Shown here in pieces: positions 44,530 through 52,334 of a stretch of 59,048 bases of DNA. This stretch comes from DATIUV01 sp049322755. Lineage in GTDB: Bacteria; Pseudomonadota; Gammaproteobacteria; Burkholderiales; UBA6910. Both the position numbers and the translations under genes were made by a program. Each line of letters starts with the position of its first letter. The first letter of the stretch is position 1. The stretch covers positions 1 to 59,048 of the forward strand of contig JBMOQX010000049.1 of NCBI GenBank assembly GCA_049322755.1, in the 5' to 3' direction. The notes beneath the pieces were generated by a model. That model was not told the DNA's origin and did not search any database. It worked only from the letters and a program-made list of their open reading frames with translations.

Positions 44530-46008
44530 ATGCTGGCGCTCTCATTCACCTTTCCCGCGGGGCGTTATCACGCCACGCCGTGGGACAGGCACGTCAATGA
44601 AGGGGCGGTGGCCTGGCCTCCGGAGCCCTGGCGTTTGCTACGCGCGCTGATCGCCACCTGGCATCACAAGGTCAAACATTCAGGGCAACACCAGGAATCC
44701 ACGATGCTGGGCCTGATCGAATCCCTTGCCCAGGAACTACCGAACTACACCTTGCCTGCGGCCAGCCACAGTCACACGCGCCACTACATGCCGCAACGGA
44801 AGGCCGGCGATACCTCGCTGGTGTTCGACGCCTTCACGGCCGTGGCGCGCGATGAACCGCTCTACATGACTTGGCCGCATCTCGACCTGCCGGGCGATCA
44901 GGTGGCCCTGCTGGATGATCTGCTTGCCGTCATCGGTTACCTGGGTCGCGCCGAATCATGGGTCGAAGCCAGCCGTGTGAGCAACCCACGCGATCCGAAC
45001 TGCGTGCCGGGCAGTCAGGCGATCGATCCGAGCACCGGAGAATTACGCGGGGAAGTCGTCACCTTGTTCTCACCGCTGCCGGCTGGCGAATATCGGATGC
45101 ATCGCGACCGCTTCCTTACCGACAAGCGTGCCGCCAAGAAACCCAGTTCCACGCTTCCCGACAACCTCCTTGATGCCCTGTCGGTGGAAACTGCCGACTT
45201 GCGCAGGCAGGGCTGGAGCCAGCCGCCGGCAGCGCGTAAAGTCCCCTACCTGCGACCGGTCGATGCGCTGCGCCCTAAGCGCGTACCGCAAAAAGACACT
45301 TCGCCCGGTTTCACCACCGTGCGCTACCTGCTGGTCGGCAAGCCCTTGCCACGCTTGGAATACAGCGTGCGCATCGGCGAACTGCTGCGTCAGGCCGTTA
45401 TGAGCCGGGCCAAGCATGAGTTGGGGGAAGACGCGATCCCGGCCATGCTCTCCGGTCATGATCTGCCCGAAGGCAATCGGCACCAGCACGCGTTCTACCT
45501 GCCCTTGGATGCCAACGGCGACGGTCGCATCGACCGCCTGCTGCTGCATGTGCCTGCCGGCATGGGGCCGGCAGAGCGCCGAGTCGTCGAAAAACTCCGT
45601 CGCATCTGGAGCCGCGATGGTGGCGAGTGGCTATTGGTACTGGAAAGCATTGGCGACGTCGGCGTAGGCGAGCCGCTGATGTCTCGCGCCACCGAATGGC
45701 GATCCATCACACCTTACCTTCATCCTTGGCATGTCAAGAAAGGTTTCGCCATAGAGGACCAGGTCCACCGCGAATGCTGCGAGCGGGGCCTGCCCGAACC
45801 GATCGCGCTCGAACGACTCGGCGGCGCTCTCGTTGGCGGCCGGATACGCCGCCCGATCCACTTCCATCGATTCCGCAACAAACGCGGTTTGAGCCAGCCC
45901 GACCGCCATGGAAGCTTCTGGCGCCTGACCTTCGCCGAACCCGTTTCGGGCCCCCTCGCCCTCGGCTTCGCCTGCCACTTCGGCCTCGGCCTCTTCGCAC
46001 CAGCGTAA
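44530..46008 (+). CDS. csb2: Csb2 (Cas5-Cas6 fusion)
   Basis: The 492-residue protein matches Csb2/GSU0054, a fusion of a Cas5-like part (MLALSFTFPAGRYHATPWDR) with a Cas6-like crRNA-processing part. The C terminus carries the glycine-rich loop of Cas6 (CHFGLGLFAP), and DRLLLHVPAGM is typical of the family. It caps the 5' end of the crRNA and cuts the repeat. Only this copy is full length; pieces of its 3' end recur four times downstream. Confidence 0.94.
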   Translation: MLALSFTFPAGRYHATPWDRHVNEGAVAWPPEPWRLLRALIATWHHKVKHSGQHQESTMLGLIESLAQELPNYTLPAASHSHTRHYMPQRKAGDTSLVFDAFTAVARDEPLYMTWPHLDLPGDQVALLDDLLAVIGYLGRAESWVEASRVSNPRDPNCVPGSQAIDPSTGELRGEVVTLFSPLPAGEYRMHRDRFLTDKRAAKKPSSTLPDNLLDALSVETADLRRQGWSQPPAARKVPYLRPVDALRPKRVPQKDTSPGFTTVRYLLVGKPLPRLEYSVRIGELLRQAVMSRAKHELGEDAIPAMLSGHDLPEGNRHQHAFYLPLDANGDGRIDRLLLHVPAGMGPAERRVVEKLRRIWSRDGGEWLLVLESIGDVGVGEPLMSRATEWRSITPYLHPWHVKKGFAIEDQVHRECCERGLPEPIALERLGGALVGGRIRRPIHFHRFRNKRGLSQPDRHGSFWRLTFAEPVSGPLALGFACHFGLGLFAPA

Positions 46009-46019
46009 GGAACGACGCG

Positions 46020-46403
46020 GTGCCCCCATTCGAACCTGGCCAGCGGATGCTGCATCCGTTCTTCGGCCTGGGCACCGTGCTGGAAAACGAAGCCGAAGGC
46101 CGCGTGAAGGTTCGCTTCGACAGGAAGGGCGAAAGGCTTCTCGACGTGAAGTCTGCGCGGCTGCGGCCGGCGACGCCGGAAGACCTGGATGCGCTGGAGC
46201 CGGGCGGTGAAGGGCATCGGAGGTGGCTGGAGCTTTTCCGGTTCGAGCCCGACGATACGCCGCACTTCATGGGATCCCCCCGGGAACCGTTCTTCGATGA
46301 CGTCAGGGAAGTATTCGAGCGCTTACCCCAACTGGTTCCGGAGATGCGGGTTCATAACACTTTCGCCGACCGCCGCCCCGCTCCGAGGACTGAGGATTGG
46401 TAG
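46020..46403 (+). CDS. Tudor-like domain protein, copy 1 (truncated)
   Basis: The 127-residue product (GTG start, 11 bp after csb2) has a Tudor-like module PGQRMLHPFFGLGTVLENEAEGRVKVRFDRKGERLLDVKSARL, similar to the C-terminal UvrD/PcrA Tudor domain. It ends at RPAPRTEDW, where the otherwise near-identical copy at 47204 (110 of 123 residues the same) continues for more than 230 residues. It has probably lost its 3' part at a junction. Confidence 0.8.
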   Translation: MPPFEPGQRMLHPFFGLGTVLENEAEGRVKVRFDRKGERLLDVKSARLRPATPEDLDALEPGGEGHRRWLELFRFEPDDTPHFMGSPREPFFDDVREVFERLPQLVPEMRVHNTFADRRPAPRTEDW

Positions 46404-46405
46404 TG

Positions 46406-46450
46406 CTCCGCTTCGCCTGCCACTTTGACCCGGGTTGTTCGCTCCTGTAA
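46406..46450 (+). repeat. Diverged fragment of the csb2 3' end (copy B)
   Basis: CTTCGCCTGCCACTT here is identical to csb2 at 45966-45980 and the following bases (TGACCCGGGTTGTTCGCTCCTGTAA) still resemble the csb2 end, including a TAA. In frame it reads RFACHFDPGCSLL. It follows the truncated Tudor copy and precedes the DUF6883 gene. Confidence 0.65.
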
Positions 46451-46469
46451 CAGATGGGCACACTGAACC

Positions 46470-46799
46470 ATGACACTTCCCGACAGCGACCGAGCGCGTG
46501 TGGATCGCTCAAAAATCACGGATTACCTGCTGTCCACAAGCCACCCGGATGGACGCGGCAAAGCGGTGTTCTTCATGGGTTTTGGCTTCAAGGTTGAAAA
46601 GTGGGAAATTCTGGCTGAGGCCCTGAGAGCAGTTGGCATTTCCAACCCGGTGGTTGGCGTTGTAGAGTCTCCTTATGGAAAGCGCTACACTGTGGATGGG
46701 CAGTTGCAGGCGCCGGACGGCAGAACACCGATGGTGCGCACTGTCTGGATCGTGGAGCAAGGACGCGGGCCGCGACTTGTTACCGCTTATCCGCTGTAA
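46470..46799 (+). CDS. DUF6883 domain protein
   Basis: The 109-residue protein has the DUF6883 pattern: ITDYLLSTSHPDGRGKAVFF, GFKVEKWEILAEALRA, SPYGKRYTVDGQLQAPDG and VWIVEQGRGPRLVTAYP. The fold occurs in polymorphic-toxin and mobile regions and may be a nuclease-like or toxin domain. It is paired with a DUF4926 gene, 9 bp downstream. Confidence 0.8.
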   Translation: MTLPDSDRARVDRSKITDYLLSTSHPDGRGKAVFFMGFGFKVEKWEILAEALRAVGISNPVVGVVESPYGKRYTVDGQLQAPDGRTPMVRTVWIVEQGRGPRLVTAYPL

Positions 46800-46808
46800 A
46801 GGGAATAT

Positions 46809-47039
46809 ATGAGTCCGATCAAGGAACATGACCGCGTCGTGCTGACCACCGATCTGACTGGCGAGAAACTCACCGCTGGCGACGTCGGCACAGTGGTGCA
46901 CGTGTACCGCGAGGGAAAGGCGTTCGAGGTTGAGTTCGTTTCGCTCGATGGCGAGACTGTGGCCGTCGTCACGCTGGAGCGTGCGCAAATTCGACCGGTC
47001 GAACGCCGCGAAATAACACACGCGCGGCGCGTAGCATAG
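46809..47039 (+). CDS. DUF4926 domain protein
   Basis: The 76-residue beta-barrel protein reads KEHDRVVLTTDLTGEKLTAGDVGTVVHVYREGKAFEVEFV and LDGETVAVVTLERAQIRPVE, the DUF4926 pattern. DUF4926 genes commonly follow DUF6883 genes, which suggests a toxin-antitoxin-like or effector-immunity pair. This role is not established. Confidence 0.82.
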   Translation: MSPIKEHDRVVLTTDLTGEKLTAGDVGTVVHVYREGKAFEVEFVSLDGETVAVVTLERAQIRPVERREITHARRVA

Positions 47040-47170
47040 CGCACAGTTGGAAAGGACTGCGGCATGAATTGCACTACCTCGCTCCGCCTCTGCCGCAACA
47101 CGGCCTGATACAACCCAACGCGCTAGGTCGCTTGCGGGCACGTCATTTCCTGAACCCATCCACAGCCCCT

Positions 47171-47203
47171 CGACTTTTTCGCACCGGCGTAAGGAATGAC
47201 ACG
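47171..47203 (+). repeat. Fragment of the csb2 3' end and junction (copy C)
   Basis: TTTTTCGCACCGGCGTAAGGAATGACACG corresponds to the last codons of csb2, its TAA and the 11-bp gap to the Tudor gene (compare 45993-46019). The Tudor copy starts directly after it. The similarity begins abruptly near 47174. Confidence 0.7.
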
Positions 47204-48292
47204 GTGCCGCCCTTCAAACCCGGCCAGCGGGTGCTGCATCCGCTCTTCGGCCTGGGCACCGTCCTGGAAGACGAAGCCGAAGGCCGCGTGAAGGTTCGCT
47301 TCGACAGGAAAGGCGAAAGGCTTCTCGACGTGAAGTTTGCGCGGCTGCGGCCGGCGACGCCGGAAGGCCTGGATGCGCTGGAGCCGGGCGGTGAGGGGCA
47401 TCGGAGGTGGCTGGAGCTTTTCCGGTTCGAGCCCGGCGATACGCCGCACTTCATGGGCTCCCGCTGGGAACCGTTCTTCGATGACGTCGGGGAAGTATTC
47501 GAGCGCTTACCCCAACTGGTTCCGGAGATGCGAGTTCACGGCGCCTTCGCCGACCACCGCCCGGCTCCCAGGAAGGAGCCTCCGGAATGGCCTGCGGGCT
47601 TTCATCTCTCATGGCCCGGACCCTTGCAGGGCGTGATGGCGGTGCTTCGGATGGAGCCGAAGTTCAACAATATCGTCTCGCTGTACCCGTTCTGGTCCAC
47701 AGGCTCCCAGCACACGCTGACCATCGAACAGGTGCGGGTCTGGGAGAGCGGCGTCGAAGCGCAGATCGACGCCGTGCTGGAGGGGGCGGCGATTACCTTC
47801 TTCGATACGCTGTACGCGGTGAATCGGACCTGGTACGAGGCCGGCGGGCGCTATGAGTTCGTTCTGACAGGCATCGCCTACGCCTGCCGCCGGGCCGAGG
47901 ACCACCCGTTCGAGATTCGGCTTGAGCGGGAAGAGCGCGCGTTTCTCAGGGATCGCGCCAGGAAGGATGGCTGGGAGTCGGAGCCGGAGGAAATCGAGAT
48001 CATGCACACCACGGGAATGGCGATGCTTCTCCCCATCGACCAATGGGACGCGGACGACTACCAGTTCCACGGCCCGGTGAAGTCCGTGAAGGAGATCGAG
48101 ATGCTCGGCCAGACCGGCTGGCGCCTTCGGACCACGGTGCTGCGCCGGCTTGGCAAAGACGGGGATATCGATCTGGACATAATCGTCACCCGAAGGGCTT
48201 GGGGCGACGGAGCGCCGCCTTTGCAAGGAGAGGACGTTGAAGGAAGACTGTGGCTGCAGGGGTACTTGTGGTATCCCCACAACTGTCAATGA
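47204..48292 (+). CDS. Tudor-like domain protein, copy 2 (full length)
   Basis: The 362-residue protein (GTG start) has the Tudor-like module in its first 50 residues (PGQRVLHPLFGLGTVLEDEAEG) and then a conserved but unnamed region (WPGPLQGVMAVLRMEPKFNN; TYYEA-like RTWYEAGGRYEFVLTG; HGPVKSVKEIEMLGQTGWRL; GYLWYP). The C-terminal part resembles a beta-barrel, nucleic-acid-binding-like fold but I cannot name it. The stop overlaps the start of the calcium-binding-like gene (ATGA). This is the complete version of copies 1 and 3. Confidence 0.78.
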   Translation: MPPFKPGQRVLHPLFGLGTVLEDEAEGRVKVRFDRKGERLLDVKFARLRPATPEGLDALEPGGEGHRRWLELFRFEPGDTPHFMGSRWEPFFDDVGEVFERLPQLVPEMRVHGAFADHRPAPRKEPPEWPAGFHLSWPGPLQGVMAVLRMEPKFNNIVSLYPFWSTGSQHTLTIEQVRVWESGVEAQIDAVLEGAAITFFDTLYAVNRTWYEAGGRYEFVLTGIAYACRRAEDHPFEIRLEREERAFLRDRARKDGWESEPEEIEIMHTTGMAMLLPIDQWDADDYQFHGPVKSVKEIEMLGQTGWRLRTTVLRRLGKDGDIDLDIIVTRRAWGDGAPPLQGEDVEGRLWLQGYLWYPHNCQ

Positions 48293-48657
48293 CCAAGCGA
48301 AGACTGAACCGCGCCCGCGAACGACGCATCGAGCAGGAGATCGTCGTCGACGCTTACACGTCGGAGGAGCGGGCGATGGGCTGGTATTACTATCTTGAAG
48401 GAAAGCTCGCGTTCCCCTTCAAGGCGCGGTGTGTGGCTCCGCGAACGATTTCCCCTCTGAAGAAGGGTGAAGAAGTCGAAGTGATTTCAATGGCGGGGGA
48501 GGAAGACTGCATGCGTGAACCGTTCGTGCTGATCCGGTTCTCCGGCCGCAAGCTCGGTGTGCCGCTGTCTCAACTGGAAGTTCTGGAGGTCGGACCCGAA
48601 ACCCGGGAAGCCATGGAAGACTGGCGGTATTGGCTTGCCATGGGCTACGAGGTCTGA
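48289..48657 (+). CDS. CcbP-like calcium-binding family protein
   Basis: The 122-residue protein reads RIEQEIVVDAYTSEERAMGWYYYLEGKLAFPFKARC, VEVISMAGEEDCMREPFVLIRFSGRKLGVPLSQLEVL and AMEDWRYWLAMGYEV, the pattern of the CcbP family, whose cyanobacterial member binds Ca2+ during heterocyst formation. Many homologues occur in accessory regions and their role there is unknown. It is coupled to the Tudor-like gene. Confidence 0.82.
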   Translation: MTKRRLNRARERRIEQEIVVDAYTSEERAMGWYYYLEGKLAFPFKARCVAPRTISPLKKGEEVEVISMAGEEDCMREPFVLIRFSGRKLGVPLSQLEVLEVGPETREAMEDWRYWLAMGYEV

Positions 48658-48771
48658 ACGACCGAACAGAGAAAGGCCGGCGGCCCTCCCGCGACGGGTT
48701 TGCGGATGAGCCTTGTAGCGGAGACGACACCGATCTAGAATTCTTACTCGGTATTACTTTGGAGAACACTT

Positions 48772-49029
48772 ATGGCCGTATCGGTCACCAGCAAGGGCCA
48801 GGTCACCATCCCGAAACGGGTGAGGCAGGCGCTTGGCATCACGCCCGGCAGCAAGGTGGAATTCGATCTGGATGGGGGCGGCGCGCGCCTTAAATTGGTG
48901 AAGAGACAGACGCCAACACGGATCGAGGATGGACCGGCCATTCTGGGCTACGCGGGGCCGCGGATTCCCGTCGCGCAGATGCACGGCGGCATTGCGATGA
49001 AGAAAGCGCGCAAGCATGCGCGCCGTTGA
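48772..49029 (+). CDS. vapB: AbrB/VapB-type antitoxin
   Basis: The 85-residue swapped-hairpin protein begins VSVTSKGQVTIPKRVRQALGITPGSKVEFDLDGGGA, the AbrB/MazE-like fold, with a C-terminal tail that would wrap the toxin (ARKHARR). It overlaps the PIN toxin gene by 14 bp. Confidence 0.92.
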   Translation: MAVSVTSKGQVTIPKRVRQALGITPGSKVEFDLDGGGARLKLVKRQTPTRIEDGPAILGYAGPRIPVAQMHGGIAMKKARKHARR

Positions 49030-49417
49030 TACGAACGTGCTCGCCCGATATTACCTGCAGGACGATCCGGGCCAGGCGCGCGTTGCCGCCAGGTTGCTTG
49101 CCGCCGGCGGCGTTTTCGTGCCCAAGACCGTAATGCTGGAACTGGAATGGGTGTTGCGGTACGTGGCCGAACAGCCGGCGGATAAGGTCGTGGATTGCCT
49201 CGCGCATCTGATTGCTTTGCCGGGGATCGCCGTTGAGGATCACGAGCAGGTGGAGAAGGCGTTGCACCACTGTCGGCGCGGCATTGACTTTGCCGATGCG
49301 CTGCATCTTGCAGCAAGCCAGGATTTCGGCGAGTTGCTTACGTTCGACGATCGCGGCTTCGCGCGCCGGGCGGCGAAGCTTGGCTTGAAACCTCCGGTCA
49401 AGCTCCCGAGGGGTTGA
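49016..49417 (+). CDS. vapC: VapC-type PIN toxin
   Basis: The 133-residue PIN protein has the acidic site residues in MRAVDTNVLARYY, VMLELEWVL, DFADALHLA and LTFDDRGFARRA. It is an RNA-cleaving toxin of the VapBC class. It is directly followed by a fragment of the csb2 3' end at 49425. Confidence 0.92.
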   Translation: MRAVDTNVLARYYLQDDPGQARVAARLLAAGGVFVPKTVMLELEWVLRYVAEQPADKVVDCLAHLIALPGIAVEDHEQVEKALHHCRRGIDFADALHLAASQDFGELLTFDDRGFARRAAKLGLKPPVKLPRG

Positions 49418-49424
49418 TCTGCAC

Positions 49425-49462
49425 CCCGGTCACTTCGGCCCCGGCCTTTTTGGTCCCCGCCA
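49425..49462 (+). repeat. Fragment of the csb2 3' end (copy D)
   Basis: CACTTCGGCCCCGGCCTTTT at 49431-49450 differs from csb2 CACTTCGGCCTCGGCCTCTT at only two positions. In frame it reads GHFGPGLFGPR, against CHFGLGLFAPA in csb2. It separates the VapBC pair from the YhaV remnant. Confidence 0.65.
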
Positions 49463-49519
49463 CCGATACGTAAGCGGAAACCGAATCCCACTCGCGAGAA
49501 GCGTATCACCGACGAAATC

Positions 49520-49804
49520 GTGGTCGGCAAGACGCTGGGCCCGGAGTACGCGCACTGGCGCAGGGTCAAGAAGGGAATGCTGGATCGCTACCGGCTGTTT
49601 TTCCGCTTTGTGTCCTGTCCCGTCAAACTCATCGTGTACGTATGGTTCAACGACGATAATACGCTGCGCAAGGCCGGCTCCAAGACCGATGTGTACGAGG
49701 CCTTCAGGAGAATGCTGGCGCGAGGCGTCGTACCGGCGACGATCGAGGATTTGCTGAGAGAGCACCCGGAGCACGGGCGAAGACAACCTGACGCGGGACA
49801 ATAA
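49520..49804 (+). pseudogene. YhaV-type toxin, 5'-truncated
   Basis: The 94 residues (GTG start at 49520) match the C-terminal half of YhaV: EYAHWRRVKKGMLDRYRLFFRF, LIVYVWFNDDNTLRKAGSKTDVY and FRRMLARGVVPATIEDLL. The frame is open upstream for about 20 more codons but family sequence is missing, so the N-terminal ~70 residues are lost. There is no PrlF partner. It lies between two csb2-end fragments. Confidence 0.75.
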
Positions 49805-49819
49805 CGGAATGAATTCGCC

Positions 49820-49990
49820 ATGATCCGCCTCGAACTCGAAACCATCCTTCGCCCCGTGGAACTCCCCTGCGACCGCTACGGCCGGGTAATTCCACAATCT
49901 GCGTGTGTGGAGTGGAATGAGACATTGCAATTCGGTTTCACCGGCCGCATCGCCTGCCACTTCGGCCTGGGCCTTTTCGTGCCAGCGTAA
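49820..49990 (+). pseudogene. Fragment ending like Csb2 (copy E)
   Basis: The 56-codon frame starts MIRLELETILRPVELPCDRY, which I do not recognise, and ends FTGRIACHFGLGLFVPA, nearly identical to the csb2 C terminus (FACHFGLGLFAPA). The nucleotide match to the csb2-Tudor junction runs from about 49950 to 50060. It is a chimera or an otherwise lost csb2 copy. Confidence 0.65.
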
Positions 49991-50001
49991 AGGATGACGC
50001 G

Positions 50002-50136
50002 GTGCCGCTCTTCGAAACTGGCCAGCGGGTGCTGCATCCGTTCTTCGCCACGGGCAACTGTGGGCCACGCCCAACACGACGCGCGGCTGAATCGGTGGGC
50101 CGGTATTCGATCCTATTGGCATTCCAAAGGCGGTGA
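50002..50136 (+). pseudogene. Tudor-like domain protein, copy 3 (5' fragment)
   Basis: It starts like copies 1 and 2 (VPLFETGQRVLHPFF), then leaves the family after about 16 residues and stops at 50136. The 11-bp gap after the Csb2-like stop (AGGATGACGCG) also matches copies 1 and 2. Confidence 0.7.
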
Positions 50137-50146
50137 TGTAGAATAT

Positions 50147-50162
50147 GTCTAGACTGTCTAGA
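50147..50162. promoter_or_regulatory. Operator candidate of the Phd-type/PIN pair
   Basis: Two TCTAGA palindromes (50148-50153 and 50157-50162) in GTCTAGACTGTCTAGA lie 16 bp before the antitoxin start, a likely autoregulation site. Confidence 0.55.
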
Positions 50163-50178
50163 TTAAGCGGAGAACATC

Positions 50179-50424
50179 GTGGCGTGGCAGCTTCAGGAGG
50201 CAAAGAACAAGTTGAGTCGGGTGGTAGCCGAGGCGCAGCAATCCGGGCCTCAGATAATTACCGTGCACGGGAAGGAGGCTGCCGTGGTGATCTCGGCCGC
50301 CGAGTACCGCAGGCTTGCGCAAAAGCAGGGCTCGCTGGTTGAGTTCTTCCAGAAATCGCCCCTTTGCGGCACCGAATTGGATATGGCGCGGTCGCGGGAC
50401 ACGGGGCGGAAGATTGACTTGTGA
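50179..50424 (+). CDS. Phd/YefM-type antitoxin
   Basis: The 81-residue protein (GTG start) reads WQLQEAKNKLSRVVAEAQQS, GPQIITVHGKEAAVVISAAEY and RRL, typical of Phd/YefM. It overlaps the PIN toxin gene by four bases (GTGA). Confidence 0.9.
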   Translation: MAWQLQEAKNKLSRVVAEAQQSGPQIITVHGKEAAVVISAAEYRRLAQKQGSLVEFFQKSPLCGTELDMARSRDTGRKIDL

Positions 50425-50846
50425 AATATCTGCTCGATACCTGTTTCCTGTCCGAGCTATTCAAGTCGGAGCCGAATTCCGGCGTGGTGGAGTGGGTGAC
50501 GGGGATCGAAGAGGAGCGCCTGTTTGTCAGCGCCCTTTCGCTGGGCGAAATCCAGAAGGGTGTCGTGAAGCTGGACGATGGCAGGCGCAGACGAAGGATA
50601 CAGACTTGGCTCGATCAGGATCTGCGGCGACGCTTCGCGAATCGCATCATCCCGGTGGATCTGGAGATTGCGCTGGCGTGGGGACAAGTATGTGGCGCAA
50701 GCGAGAAGAAAGGAGTACCCCTGCCCGTCATCGACAGTCTGCTTGCGGCAACGGCAAGCATTCGCGGCCTTACCCTCGTTACCCGCAACCAGAAAGACTT
50801 TTCCGTCTATCCCATCACTGTGCTGAACCCATGGAACGGGGCTTGA
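50421..50846 (+). CDS. FitB/VapC-type PIN toxin
   Basis: The 141-residue PIN protein has LLDTCFLSELF, SLGEIQKGV (Glu), PVIDSLLAATA and TLVTRNQKDF. The FitB-like sequence suggests an RNase toxin. It is coupled to the Phd-type antitoxin before it. Confidence 0.9.
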   Translation: MKYLLDTCFLSELFKSEPNSGVVEWVTGIEEERLFVSALSLGEIQKGVVKLDDGRRRRRIQTWLDQDLRRRFANRIIPVDLEIALAWGQVCGASEKKGVPLPVIDSLLAATASIRGLTLVTRNQKDFSVYPITVLNPWNGA

Positions 50847-50970
50847 TGTGCTGCAAGTGGACACCCCAAGACGGCTTCTTAAGAACATGGAGAAGCCGTG
50901 CTTTCGATTCTTGCCCTTTCGATATGCTAGTATTTTTATATCGTTTTACTATCATTCTGGAGGGGTACCG

Positions 50971-51192
50971 ATGGCAGGGCTCGTCATCAAGGACTTGCCG
51001 CCGGAGCTGCATCGCAAGTTGAAGGAGCAGGCGGCCCGCCACCATCGCAGCATGACCAAAGAGGTGCTCGCCGTGCTCGAGGCGGCGCTAGGCAAGGAAG
51101 ACCGCCTCCTGGAGGCTCCGCCGCCGTTCAAGGGCCAATTCGCGTTGACCGATGAGTTCATCGATGAAGCCAGGCGCGAGGGCCGCGAGTGA
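50971..51192 (+). CDS. FitA-type ribbon-helix-helix antitoxin
   Basis: The 73-residue protein reads AGLVIKDLPPELHRKLKEQAARHHRSMTKEVLAVLEAAL, the FitA/Arc ribbon-helix-helix pattern, with a charged tail. The AT-rich sequence at 50925-50960 upstream (TATGCTAGTATTTTTATATC) is a promoter candidate. The ATG at 50971 follows a GGAGG site. It overlaps the PIN toxin gene by four bases. Confidence 0.9.
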   Translation: MAGLVIKDLPPELHRKLKEQAARHHRSMTKEVLAVLEAALGKEDRLLEAPPPFKGQFALTDEFIDEARREGRE

Positions 51193-51593
51193 TCGTCGTC
51201 GACGTCAACGTGGTCGCCTACTTCCTCATCGACGGGGAAAAAACGGCGTCCGCGCGGAACCTGTTACGGCGCGATCCGGACTGGCGGCTGCCCCCGCTCT
51301 GGCGACACGAATTCCTGCATGTGCTGGCGACGTTCGCGCGGGAGGGCGGTGCCACGACCGCCGAGGCGCAGCGGCTGTGGCAGCAGGGCATCGAACTGTT
51401 CGGTCCCGGCGAGGAGAGTGTGGACATGGAGGCGGCCCTCGCCTTGGCGATCGCGAACCGCATCAGCGCGTACGATGCGCAATACATTGCGCTGGCGCGG
51501 CAGCTGCGGACCGTCTGCGTCAGCGAAGACCGGCGCCTGCTCGGGACTTTCCCGACGCTCAGCCGGGCAATGCAGGCTTTCGAAGTCGCCTGA
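51189..51593 (+). CDS. VapC-type PIN toxin
   Basis: The 134-residue PIN protein has IVVDVNVVAYFL, WRHEFLHVL (Glu), SAYDAQYIALA and CVSEDRRLL. The GTG start overlaps the stop of the FitA-type antitoxin. It is the third PIN toxin in the cargo region. Confidence 0.9.
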   Translation: MIVVDVNVVAYFLIDGEKTASARNLLRRDPDWRLPPLWRHEFLHVLATFAREGGATTAEAQRLWQQGIELFGPGEESVDMEAALALAIANRISAYDAQYIALARQLRTVCVSEDRRLLGTFPTLSRAMQAFEVA

Positions 51594-51618
51594 GACCGTT
51601 TCCTGCGGGGGAGGAAGC

Positions 51619-52299
51619 ATGGTCATAAGTACTCCCACACTGAAAACCATCCCGATCGTCGCCGACGACCGCGAAGGCCGCGGTCCGGTGCTGGCGGAGC
51701 TGCGCGGCATGCCGGAGTTCGACGTGACGCTCGCGCGTCTACCGGTGGGCGACTACCGCGTGGACGACCGCTTCCTGTTCGAGCGCAAGACGCTGGTCGA
51801 TCTGGTGGCGTCGGTCGAGTCCGGCCGCCTCTTCGCTCAAGCCCTGCGCATGGCGCGGATGAAGGCGCTGCAGCCCGTCCTGGTGCTGGAGGGTACCTCG
51901 CAGGATCTGGAGGGCTCCCGCATGACCTGGGAGGCGGTGCAGGGCGCGCTGGTGACGGTGGCGCTGTTCGTGGGACTGCCGATGCTGCGCACTCGGGGCG
52001 CCGTGGAAACGGCGCGCACCTTTCTATACGCGGCGCGCCAGGGGCGCACCCACGCTTGCGGCGCCCTGCCCCGCCGCGGAAGACGGCCCACCGGGAAAGT
52101 CGCCGTGCAGAACTACATCCTGCAAGGTCTGCCCGGCGTGGGCCCGGCGCGTGCGGCACAGTTGTTGAAACGCTTCGGCAGCGTCGAAGCCGCCATTGCC
52201 GCCGGGCCGGAGGCGCTCACGGCGCTACCCGGCATCGGCGCTCGAACGGCCCGCGCCATACGCTGGGCCGTCGAGGAAAAGCGGGCCGCGTACGGCTGA
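51619..52299 (+). CDS. ERCC4-family nuclease with helix-hairpin-helix
   Basis: The 226-residue protein has an ERCC4 nuclease domain (about 10-150) with IVADDREGRGPV and the catalytic ERKTLVDLV (ERKx3D), and a C-terminal (HhH)2 domain (about 165-220: LQGLPGVGPARAAQLLKRFG, LTALPGIGARTARAIRWAVE). The architecture is that of XPF/Mus81-type structure-specific nucleases and archaeal Hef minus the helicase. It stands 26 bp after the PIN toxin and is on the strand of the cargo genes. Confidence 0.92.
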   Translation: MVISTPTLKTIPIVADDREGRGPVLAELRGMPEFDVTLARLPVGDYRVDDRFLFERKTLVDLVASVESGRLFAQALRMARMKALQPVLVLEGTSQDLEGSRMTWEAVQGALVTVALFVGLPMLRTRGAVETARTFLYAARQGRTHACGALPRRGRRPTGKVAVQNYILQGLPGVGPARAAQLLKRFGSVEAAIAAGPEALTALPGIGARTARAIRWAVEEKRAAYG

Positions 52300-52334
52300 T
52301 CGCGCACCGGCGCCTGGAAACCGTCATCAGGCAG

